Source: JABICX01 sp964528765 (GTDB lineage Archaea > Nanobdellota > Nanobdellia > UBA10117 > JABICX01). Taken from it: a DNA stretch of 6,179 nt. Below, one piece after another: positions 1 to 5,382 of this stretch (positions are counted from its first letter, which is position 1; each line of letters begins with the position of its first letter). A program made the translations under genes and the position numbers. Where the stretch lies: the NCBI GenBank assembly GCA_964528765.1, contig CAZGVA010000049.1, forward strand, positions 1 to 6,179, given 5' to 3'. The notes under the pieces were generated by a model. It did not search any database. It had not been told where the DNA came from and saw nothing but the letters and a program-made list of their open reading frames with translations.

Positions 1-149
1 GGCGTCTTTGTTTCAACTGGTGGGCAAACATTTTTTTCAGATTTTCTAAAAATACCTAGAAGCACTTTTTTCCCGCCAATTTTTTCTGGAGTTGAAGAAA
101 TGTCCATATCAATTACTTTTCCACTTTTCTTTTTTAGTGTGTAATTTAC
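1..149 (-). CDS. PAS-like continuation of the sensor in another frame, cut by the window edge
   Basis: From an in-frame TAA at 152-150 to the window edge, a second minus-strand frame is open. It encodes VNYTLKKKSGKVIDMDISS, then TPEKIGGKKVLLGIFRKSEK and NVCPPVETKTP. This has the look of the last three strands of a PAS/PAC unit (KKxGKVIDxxISS, then GKKVxLGIFR). The part before the ATG at 107 already reads as PAS-like, so this is more likely the displaced end of the upstream sensor than a new gene. The alternative is a separate gene starting at the ATG at 107, one base after the upstream TGA, a spacing typical of this locus. The 3' end is outside the window. Confidence 0.6.
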
Positions 150-1662
150 TTATTATTCTTTTTATTTTCGAAGGACCTTCTACTTTGGATTTTTCGCTGT
201 CTTCTGATTCTTCAGTTTTCATCTCTTTTGCAATAATTGGGATTATTTTGGAGTTCATCCATCGCTTACCTTTTTCAGAGATATCCACCGATAATTCAAC
301 TTCAAGGGGTTTTCCTGTTTTGTTTGCAGTTTCAATAGTTTTCTTGAGTTTTGCTTTTTCATCTTTTGAAAGGTATTCATAAACAGTATGACCTATGATT
401 TCTTCAGGTGACTGACCTGATGATATTTGATTAGCTTCATTAATCGTACCTTTTTCATCAATTAAGAAAATATTATCATCAGTATTTTTGTTGAGCGCAT
501 CCCATTTACTTGATACCTCTTTTACTTTCTTTTTTAGTGTACCTAATCCTAACTCTCCTGCACTTGCACCAGTTCTTAAAATTGCAAGTTTTAAACTAGC
601 AAGAATTCGGTTAAGTGAGTTAGTCAGTGATTGAATTTCAGCAATGTTGCTGTTAGTTAATTGGATATCGATTTTACCTTTTGTAATCTCGTCAACATCT
701 TCAGATAGCTTCTTAAGTGGTTTTGTTATATGTCTTCCTAGAAGCCAACCAACAAATGTAGCAATTACGAAAATAAGTATTGCGATGTAGCTTACATCTT
801 TGATTAATTCGTTGCTTACTGTTCCAATTGCTTCTTCTCTATCAATTTTAGCAACTAAACCCATCTTTGCATTTTCAATGTATTGAGAAACAGCAATAAC
901 TTCTTTATTTCGATAGTCCAATGAATTTTCAAAAACTATTTCGTTTTTCAGTAATGCTTGTTTTATTGGTTCTGCAGTTGCTTCTGATTCTGCATCTTGA
1001 GTAAGTGCTTCTTCTTCAAATAATCTTTCAAAAAGATATTTTCTTTGACCATCTTTTTGAATAGCAACTAAAACTTCACCTGTATCTTTTAGACCTGTTC
1101 GGTCTTTGACAATATCGTGTAATCCATTTAATTTAATTACAGTTATACCCACCCCAAGTAACTCACCATTTAAAACAAATGGACCAGAAACAAAAATTTC
1201 TTGTTCATTTTCTTTTATGAAATAAATACCTTTCTTTTTTTTACCTTGAGTAAAAAAATCACTATTATGAACATCCTTTCCGCAAAAAGCATCATTTGTG
1301 GAAGTAATAACAACACCATTTAACCCAATTATACAAATTCTTTCAAAGTCTTTAACTGGCTCTTTTGCATCATTAATTATTTTTGTTATTTTATTTAATG
1401 ATACTTGATTTTTATCTTCATTATATTGTTTTAATTCTATTTTTAATTGAGTTTTGCTTGTAATAAATTCTAATCTTTCAATATTTTGGGCAAAATATGT
1501 TTCAATATGATCTGCACGAGACTCTGCAGTAGTAAGGAGGTGATTTTGAACTTGATTTTCAATAACTTCTGTTGAGGTGTTAATGAATGTGTAAGCTCCC
1601 AGAGTAGTTAGGGATAGCGCTACTACCAAGAATACTGCAGTTATTGTCGTACTAACCTTCAT
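109..1662 (-). CDS. Membrane sensor protein (dCache-like, HAMP, PAS), reading frame apparently broken at its 3' end
   Basis: A 517-aa reading frame of a transmembrane receptor. Order: TM1 about 7-28; a large external domain about 29-288 with dCache features (long first helix NQVQNHLLTTAESRADHIETY, then strands around ERICIIGLNGVVITS, GIYFIKEN, IFVSGPFV, GELLGVGITVIKL and a second lobe with DTGEVLVAIQKDGQ); TM2 about 290-309; HAMP about 310-362 beginning GRHITKPLKKLSED; linker ILRTGASAGELGLG; a PAS domain about 390-480 (DNIFLIDEKGTINEANQ, EEIIGHTVYEYL). An acidic linker (EESEDSEKS) follows, and the frame stops at KEKWKSN. No kinase or methyl-accepting domain lies within the frame. PAS-like sequence continues at once in the +1 frame (1-149), so the stop probably reflects a one-base insertion in the A6 run at 130-135. 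The start is the ATG at 1662, coupled to the 54-aa gene. It could be a kinase whose catalytic part lies beyond the window, or a receptor acting with the neighbouring kinase. Confidence 0.88.
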   Translation of the reverse strand: MKVSTTITAVFLVVALSLTTLGAYTFINTSTEVIENQVQNHLLTTAESRADHIETYFAQNIERLEFITSKTQLKIELKQYNEDKNQVSLNKITKIINDAKEPVKDFERICIIGLNGVVITSTNDAFCGKDVHNSDFFTQGKKKKGIYFIKENEQEIFVSGPFVLNGELLGVGITVIKLNGLHDIVKDRTGLKDTGEVLVAIQKDGQRKYLFERLFEEEALTQDAESEATAEPIKQALLKNEIVFENSLDYRNKEVIAVSQYIENAKMGLVAKIDREEAIGTVSNELIKDVSYIAILIFVIATFVGWLLGRHITKPLKKLSEDVDEITKGKIDIQLTNSNIAEIQSLTNSLNRILASLKLAILRTGASAGELGLGTLKKKVKEVSSKWDALNKNTDDNIFLIDEKGTINEANQISSGQSPEEIIGHTVYEYLSKDEKAKLKKTIETANKTGKPLEVELSVDISEKGKRWMNSKIIPIIAKEMKTEESEDSEKSKVEGPSKIKRIISKLHTKKEKWKSN

Positions 1663-1663
1663 T

Positions 1664-1828
1664 TTATTTTATTAGTCCTTTTTTCTTTAGATCTTCGCTG
1701 GTTACTAATATGGGCGTCTTGAGTTTGATAAAACCAGATGATTTAAGTTCATCCGGCGTAACAACATTTATTTTTGTACTTCTTTTGATTAGGCCAGAAT
1801 CTAATAGATGGCCAATCGTTATTTTCAC
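1664..1828 (-). CDS. 54-aa protein of three tandem ~18-residue repeats, GTG start
   Basis: A small frame bridging two genes exactly: its GTG at 1828 follows the upstream stop by two bases, and its TAA (1666-1664) is one base before the ATG of the sensor at 1662. It has no internal methionine, so GTG is the only standard start other than TTG. The protein is three copies of one pattern: ITIGHLLDSGLIKRS (3-17), VVTPDELKSSGFIKLK (22-37) and LVTSEDLKKKGLIK (41-54), that is, V-T-x-x-[ED]-L-x-x-x-G-[LF]-I-K. The pattern loosely recalls a short stretch of ribosomal protein uL15 (a ...TPEELLEAGLIKK-like motif), and a related pattern occurs in the C-terminal tail of the histidine kinase upstream. No signal or membrane segment is present. 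Tiling between two co-directional genes and the repeat structure argue that it is translated. Function is unknown; binding a common partner with the kinase tail is a hypothesis. Confidence 0.72.
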   Translation of the reverse strand: MKITIGHLLDSGLIKRSTKINVVTPDELKSSGFIKLKTPILVTSEDLKKKGLIK

Positions 1829-1830
1829 TA

Positions 1831-2250
1831 TTACTTTTTCTTTATACCTTTAGCTACAGACCAGATTTTGTAAAATGCATATGTCATTAATAAGAATCCG
1901 ATCATTCCAATTACGTGATGTGCGTGTGAATCATATTCAGCTGCAACCGGTAATAAATGTACATTAAAATGATGCATACCTTCAAGGAACATGTTTAATC
2001 CAACAAGTGCAAGTCCGCCTGCAAGAAGTTTCATTCCCATTCCTAAATCTGCTGCAAACATATTTGCTGCAAGAAATGCAAATGTAATCATTCCGATTAT
2101 AAGTACTGTTTCAATCAAATGTATTGTCATTGTCATGCCATTTTCTGAACGTTCTTCATGGTCATGTTCGTCTTCTGCTGCTATTGCTGATGGAACAAAT
2201 AACATTGCTACAGCAAATAACGCTAAAATTGCTAAATTTATTTTTTTCAT
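1831..2250 (-). CDS. His-rich exported or polytopic membrane protein, 139 aa
   Basis: I do not recognise a named family. The N-terminus is a classical signal peptide: MKK, a hydrophobic core to about residue 20, then SAIAA with a likely cut near A25. A short charged segment EDEHDHEERSE (26-36) follows, which looks metal-binding. After it come three hydrophobic helices, about 43-64, 72-90 and 112-130, and a basic tail KGIKKK. Histidines cluster at the membrane edges: H29, H31, H44, H93-H94, H98, H109 and H111-H112. Such placement suits binding of a metal ion, heme or similar cofactor, or pH sensing, but no known motif proves this. The start is the ATG at 2250, with AAAGGT upstream. It lies directly after the kinase and two bases before the 54-aa gene, which makes an accessory role to the sensors plausible. 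Gene reality is well supported; function is unknown. Confidence 0.85.
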   Translation of the reverse strand: MKKINLAILALFAVAMLFVPSAIAAEDEHDHEERSENGMTMTIHLIETVLIIGMITFAFLAANMFAADLGMGMKLLAGGLALVGLNMFLEGMHHFNVHLLPVAAEYDSHAHHVIGMIGFLLMTYAFYKIWSVAKGIKKK

Positions 2251-2272
2251 TTTTTCATTTACCTTTTTTTCT

Positions 2273-2297
2273 ATGTATATAGTCGATCATATATAAG
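2273..2297 (-). promoter_or_regulatory. Two overlapping TATA-like boxes before the 139-aa His-rich protein
   Basis: The minus strand between the kinase stop and the next ATG contains CTTATATATG (2297-2288) and CTATATACAT (2282-2273). The first predicts a start near 2267 and a short leader carrying AAAGGT about ten bases before the ATG at 2250. The second predicts a start next to the ATG, that is, a leaderless mRNA. Either supports a separate promoter for the downstream three-gene unit. There is no T-rich terminator after the kinase, so read-through from the kinase is also possible. Confidence 0.5.
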
Positions 2298-2299
2298 AT

Positions 2300-4291
2300 T
2301 TACTTGCTCTTTTTTAGCAAATCTTTTGTTTTTATTTTATTTGAAGAAGTTTTAGTGTTGTGTTTTACTTGTCTAGTTTTTTGTAGTTCAGATAAACTAA
2401 CTCCCACCGCTCTTACGTGTCTTTTGTCATCTTTTACTGCGATTAAACCTTGTTTTTGTAATTCATTCATGCTTGTTTTAATTGTTGATTTCCCGAATAT
2501 TTTTGCAATTTTCTGTTTAAATTCTGCACTAGTTTCTTTGGTTAGGATTCCGTGCTTTGTGATTTCATTAATATACTCAGTGATATTTGCACGGACCAAT
2601 CCCTTGATTTTTACAGTTACTACTTCGCTTTTTCCAATTGGACCTAGCATTTCTGTGAAAACGGATTCTAATTTTTCTTCAACATCGCTTTTCTTTGAGA
2701 AAAGAAGTTTAATTGGTTTGATTTCAGTAACGGGAATTATTGGGAAAGTAAAATAAAATGTTGTTCCTAAACCTTTTCGACTTTCTAACCAAATTCTACC
2801 ACCTTGCGCTTCAACAATACCTCGACAGATTGCAAGTCCTAAACCTGTTCCACCATATTGTCGATACATAGTTTGTTCTTCTTGGAAAAATGGCTCAAAT
2901 ATTCTAGATTGATTTTCAGGAGAAATGCCAATTCCCGAATCCTTTACAGTAAATAGAACGTTCTTTCCTTGTTTTTCAGTTGTGATTTCAATTTTTCCAT
3001 TTTCTGGAGTAAATTTAAGTGCGTTGTTTGTTAGATTTCGTAAAACTTGCATTGCTCTATCGGGATCAATCTCAAAATTAGGTATTTTATCAAGTTTTGT
3101 TATGATTTGGATTTTCTTTTCTGGTAAGAAATTTTTCATTTCAGTAACAAGTCGAGTTATCGGTTCGTTTATGTTTGTTCCTTTTTTAAAATTAAATCTT
3201 AATCTTGCAGCTTCAATTCGTGAAACTTCTAAGAAGTCTTGAATAATTCCATCTAATCTTGTTGCATTTCTTAGAACAATATCTAATGATTCTCTTTGTT
3301 TTGAAGATAGCTTACCAAATGTTCCTGAGAGAAGCATCTGTAACTGACCTTGCATTGGAGTCATTGGGCTTCGCATCTCATGCGAAGTGATTGACATAAA
3401 TTCTGTTTTTGCATGCTCGATCTTTTTCTTTTCTTGATCTAGCTTTCCAAGAGTGTCGCTCATTGCAGTAAATGCTTTACCAAGATCTTCCAGTTCATCT
3501 TTGGTTTTAATATCAACTTTAACTGCATAATTTCCGTTTTTTAGTTCTTCTGTAGCACGATATAATGTATTAATGGGTTTGGATATTGATTTAGTTACAT
3601 AAAAACCAAAGTAAATTCCAAATAAAATTGCGATAATTATCAAGGTAGTGATCATATATCGGCTACGAGTAACAGTGGTATTAATCGCGATAGTAGTTTG
3701 TTGTAATGATTTTGTAGAAGTTATAAGTACATTTTGATGTGTTTTCCCTCGTCGTTCTACATAATTTGTTAATCCTTGTGTATATATTTCTTTTTGATTC
3801 CAATAAGCAACACTTTCAAGAATTACTATTGCCTCATTAGCTTTGTCTGCATCAACGAGTAATATTGCTTGTTCTTCAAAGTCAATAAGTGCTTGATTAG
3901 CGACATCGATGCTTTCAAATAATTCTATATCTTTTTTATCACCTTCTTCAAGTGCGTAATTAATATTTTCATCAAGTAATGGAACAAATTCATAATATAT
4001 TGTCCGCCACTTTATATCTTTTGTAAATGCGTAGTTCCTTGCGGATTGAGTTAAAACTTCATCATAATATCGAATAAATTGTGCATGCGAATCAAGCTCT
4101 GAATTTTTGCTGATTGCTTCCAGGTTTTTAGGAATATCCTTTGTAATTGATTCAGATACTTTAGAACTTTGATAGATAAATATGCTACCTGCAATAATTA
4201 ATAAAATAACGATTATCACAAATGGAATAATTAATTTAATACTTATTTTATTAAATGTGTTGCGTTTACTAGCATCGTTTTTCTGACTCAT
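2300..4291 (-). CDS. Membrane sensor histidine kinase (HAMP-HisKA-HATPase) with extra C-terminal domain and repeat-like tail
   Basis: A 663-aa sensor kinase that should autophosphorylate on histidine and pass the phosphate to a receiver, most simply one of the two in the adjacent operon. Domains: TM1 about 18-40; an external, mostly helical sensor region about 41-210; TM2 about 212-232; HAMP about 232-285; HisKA with phospho-acceptor H304 in SITSHEMRSPM; HATPase with N-box N423 (NNALKFTP), G1 DSGIGIS (451-457), F-box FEPFF (465-469) and G2 GGTGLGLA (480-487). All catalytic marks are intact. Beyond the usual end (about 520), residues 528-600 form another helical domain (KLESVFTEMLGPIGK, ITEYINEITKHGIL, FKQKIAKIFG), and 604-663 is a basic tail with repeated xTxxELxxxGLI-type motifs. 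The start is the ATG at 4291, with a TATA box 26 bases upstream. The frame is open to a TTG at 4369, but that start would lie upstream of this TATA box and would add a hydrophobic, Cys-containing stretch ahead of TM1. The 139-aa gene follows after 49 bases. Confidence 0.95.
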   Translation of the reverse strand: MSQKNDASKRNTFNKISIKLIIPFVIIVILLIIAGSIFIYQSSKVSESITKDIPKNLEAISKNSELDSHAQFIRYYDEVLTQSARNYAFTKDIKWRTIYYEFVPLLDENINYALEEGDKKDIELFESIDVANQALIDFEEQAILLVDADKANEAIVILESVAYWNQKEIYTQGLTNYVERRGKTHQNVLITSTKSLQQTTIAINTTVTRSRYMITTLIIIAILFGIYFGFYVTKSISKPINTLYRATEELKNGNYAVKVDIKTKDELEDLGKAFTAMSDTLGKLDQEKKKIEHAKTEFMSITSHEMRSPMTPMQGQLQMLLSGTFGKLSSKQRESLDIVLRNATRLDGIIQDFLEVSRIEAARLRFNFKKGTNINEPITRLVTEMKNFLPEKKIQIITKLDKIPNFEIDPDRAMQVLRNLTNNALKFTPENGKIEITTEKQGKNVLFTVKDSGIGISPENQSRIFEPFFQEEQTMYRQYGGTGLGLAICRGIVEAQGGRIWLESRKGLGTTFYFTFPIIPVTEIKPIKLLFSKKSDVEEKLESVFTEMLGPIGKSEVVTVKIKGLVRANITEYINEITKHGILTKETSAEFKQKIAKIFGKSTIKTSMNELQKQGLIAVKDDKRHVRAVGVSLSELQKTRQVKHNTKTSSNKIKTKDLLKKSK

Positions 4292-4313
4292 ACACTTCAA
4301 TATACATACTAGA

Positions 4314-4323
4314 ATATATAATT
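4314..4323 (-). promoter_or_regulatory. TATA box of the histidine kinase, leaderless spacing
   Basis: Read on the minus strand, GCAAAATTATATATTC contains a TATATATT element preceded by an A-rich BRE-like stretch. Its centre is about 26 bases before the ATG at 4291, so transcription would start at the start codon. This is the main reason for choosing 4291 as the start of the kinase. Confidence 0.6.
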
Positions 4324-4375
4324 TTGCATAAATTATCTCTAGCTCAAAATTATATTCACGAATTTCCAATTCGTT

Positions 4376-4389
4376 GTATATAAGTTTCG
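4376..4389 (-). promoter_or_regulatory. Upstream BRE/TATA-like element before the histidine kinase
   Basis: The minus strand reads CGAAACTTATATAC, a good match to an archaeal BRE followed by TATA. It would start transcription near 4355, leaving a leader of about 60 bases before the ATG at 4291, and no ribosome-binding site is visible at that ATG. It may be a second promoter of the kinase, or may reflect a regulated or unused element. The nearer box at 4314-4323 has better spacing. Confidence 0.4.
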
Positions 4390-4416
4390 CAGATTACTTT
4401 ACAGAAAAATAAACGT

Positions 4417-4456
4417 AAAAAAAAAGATAAAAACTAGAAGAGCTATTTGACCTTCT
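4417..4456 (-). terminator. Hairpin plus T-rich terminator ending the receiver operon
   Basis: Directly after the stop of the 69-aa gene the minus strand carries AGAAG (4456-4452), an 11-base loop and CTTCT (4440-4436). AGTTTTTATC and a run of nine T (4425-4417) follow. The stem is only 5 bp, but archaeal termination depends mainly on T-tracts, and this is the longest T run on the minus strand in the intergenic region. It separates the five-gene operon from the histidine kinase, which has its own TATA box. Confidence 0.65.
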
Positions 4457-4666
4457 TTATTTCTTAATATAAGCTCTATAAATTGGTCTTGCACCGAATA
4501 TTACAAAAGCAACAAAGAAATACCAAGTGTTTACTGAATGTACCCACGTCATTGCAGCTGGCCAAATAGTTATTACGAACAATGTGAATACAACTACAGA
4601 AAACTTAATTAAAGCAATATCCCACAGATCTAGTTTCTTAACTGCTTTTTCAAAAAATCCCATCAT
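4457..4666 (-). CDS. Small membrane protein with two transmembrane helices, 69 aa
   Basis: A 69-aa integral membrane protein. An amphipathic, charged N-terminus (GFFEKAVKKLDLWDIALIK) leads into a first helix at about residues 22-41 (FSVVVFTLFVITIWPAAM). A short loop rich in aromatic residues (TWVHSVNTW) and a second helix at about 49-60 (YFFVAFVIFGA) follow, with a basic tail RPIYRAYIKK. The helical hairpin with positive ends suggests that both termini are cytoplasmic. I have seen similar small hypothetical proteins (LDxWDIxLIK, ITxWPAAM, HSVNxWYF) in DPANN archaea but know of no function. It is the last gene of the operon, preceded by a very strong ribosome-binding site and followed by a terminator. 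A plausible job is membrane anchoring or coupling of the cytoplasmic signalling proteins to membrane sensors; that is inference. The start could be 4666 or 4663. Confidence 0.88.
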   Translation of the reverse strand: MMGFFEKAVKKLDLWDIALIKFSVVVFTLFVITIWPAAMTWVHSVNTWYFFVAFVIFGARPIYRAYIKK

Positions 4667-4669
4667 TTT

Positions 4670-4849
4670 TTACCTCCTTAATTTTTCAACTATCAATACA
4701 GATCTAATCTTGGATCCGTAACATAGAAAGAGAGTTTTGACATCTGGAAGAATTGAAACGACTTCACCGTTTAGTTTATTGAGAAATCTTTCTAACTTGT
4801 CTTGATCTTCTGAAGGTTTGATGTCTAATTTGTGAACTTTGTATTTCAT
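4670..4849 (-). CDS. Small conserved-looking soluble protein, 59 aa
   Basis: The frame encodes 59 aa, beginning MKYKVHKLDIKPSEDQ and ending VLIVEKLRR. It is missed by a 60-aa cut-off, but the evidence that it is real is good. It sits in the operon with a 5-base gap from the upstream stop and a 3-base gap to the next start. Its own terminal Arg-Arg-stop codons form the AAGGAGGT ribosome-binding site of the next gene. Its composition is that of a compact alpha/beta protein: strand KYKVHKLDI, amphipathic helix DQDKLERFLNKLN, strand GEVVSILPDV, then KTLFLCYG and a final strand SVLIVEKL. The helix-then-EVVSI pattern recalls DUF4177-like small proteins and DPANN hypothetical proteins I have seen in similar settings, but I cannot name a family with confidence. 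No membrane segment, signal peptide or cysteine pair is present. A role in the receiver/KaiC-like module is inferred from position only. Confidence 0.8.
   Translation of the reverse strand: MKYKVHKLDIKPSEDQDKLERFLNKLNGEVVSILPDVKTLFLCYGSKIRSVLIVEKLRR
4672..4679 (-). promoter_or_regulatory. Shine-Dalgarno site AAGGAGGT for the 69-aa membrane protein
   Basis: On the minus strand TTAAGGAGGTAAAAAATGATG joins the end of the 59-aa gene to the 69-aa gene. AAGGAGGT is a near-complete match to the 16S anti-SD, five bases before the first ATG (4666) and eight before the second (4663). It overlaps the two Arg codons and the stop of the upstream gene, so the genes are probably coupled. Either ATG is acceptable by spacing. 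Confidence 0.8.
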
Positions 4850-4854
4850 TTTAA

Positions 4855-5379
4855 TTATTTTATGCTAATTGCTTTATCAACAAAAGTCTCGCATTGTTTG
4901 ATTAAGTCAGCTTGCTCTCCACCTGAAACTGCGTAGAAAACTGCTTTTGTCTTGCTACCTTTTATTTTGTTAATTATACTATTCACAAATTTCATTAAAG
5001 GTACTTTTTTAGAATATACAAGTAAGTTGGAAAGTGAGTCAAATACAACATAATCAAATTCATGCCTCAAGAATTTTGAAAGTACAAGAGCTAATTCAGT
5101 TAAAGCTGCAGGACTACTAATATAATAGCATCGATCTGTTTGGTCGGGTGCGTCCTTAAATGTTTTTGAGATTGCATCAATGAAAATTATGTTTTTTGTA
5201 TTAATTTTCTTTTTCTTAAAATCCACATCAAGTGATGTAAATGTTTTGTTTGTAGTTACATAACAAACATTTCCCTTAGCAAGTTTTTTTGCATTATTAA
5301 CTAGAACTGCATCATATTTAGTGCGAGGAATATATAGTAATACGGTTTGATTTCCAGCTAGCTCTTTGATAATATCCAT
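4855..5379 (-). CDS. RecA/KaiC-superfamily-like protein with degenerate P-loop
   Basis: A 174-aa soluble protein with the alternating strand/helix pattern of a RecA/KaiC fold. Near the N-terminus a hydrophobic strand (VLLYIP, residues 13-18) is followed by RTKYDAV where KaiC-type proteins have a GxxGxGK[ST] Walker A loop; no such loop exists. A Walker B-like strand is clear at residues 109-115 (DYVVFDS), followed by LSNLLVY. A late strand (KAVFYAVS, 145-152) fits the core sheet. This combination resembles the ATP-binding-deficient KaiC-like/DUF835-type proteins that accompany archaeal sensor kinases, though I recognise it by pattern and not by search. It probably acts as a binding or scaffold partner of the receivers and not as an ATPase. 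The start ATG at 5379 lies three bases after the previous stop, with an AGGT about eight bases upstream inside that gene. A five-base gap leads to the next small gene. Exact family is uncertain. Confidence 0.75.
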   Translation of the reverse strand: MDIIKELAGNQTVLLYIPRTKYDAVLVNNAKKLAKGNVCYVTTNKTFTSLDVDFKKKKINTKNIIFIDAISKTFKDAPDQTDRCYYISSPAALTELALVLSKFLRHEFDYVVFDSLSNLLVYSKKVPLMKFVNSIINKIKGSKTKAVFYAVSGGEQADLIKQCETFVDKAISIK

Positions 5380-5382
5380 TAC

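Noticed and set aside
109..140. Programmed -1 frameshift at the A-rich tract of the sensor gene
   Set aside because: A -1 slip enters a frame that reads RKVEK then stops, not the PAS-like frame. Only +1 or -2, or a corrected indel, reaches the continuation.
92..382. Plus-strand open frame of 96 codons, and similar plus-strand frames at 1991-2296, 2304-2756, 2925-3242 and 4527-4721
   Set aside because: All overlap, over most of their length, well-supported minus-strand genes with recognisable domains. Their products are low-complexity F/S/I-rich translations expected from AT-rich antisense sequence, with no domain pattern of their own.
1534..1543. Perfect Shine-Dalgarno-like AAGGAGGTGA on the plus strand
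   Set aside because: It is antisense inside the sensor gene, and the plus-strand frame following it stops within about a dozen codons.
2304..2320. Hairpin TTGCT/AGCAA with a 7-base loop at the end of the kinase gene as a terminator
   Set aside because: It lies inside the last codons of the kinase, and the minus strand beyond it has no T-tract. The T-rich flank is on the plus strand, where there is no gene.
4292..4369. N-terminal extension of the histidine kinase from a TTG at 4369
   Set aside because: It would start upstream of the best-spaced TATA box, needs a weak start codon without a ribosome-binding site, and adds a stretch ahead of a normal cytoplasmic N-terminus and TM1.
4390..4456. 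Possible small gene or structured RNA between the 69-aa gene and the kinase
   Set aside because: The stretch is A/T homopolymer-rich with only the terminator stem. I see no credible frame or extended pairing.
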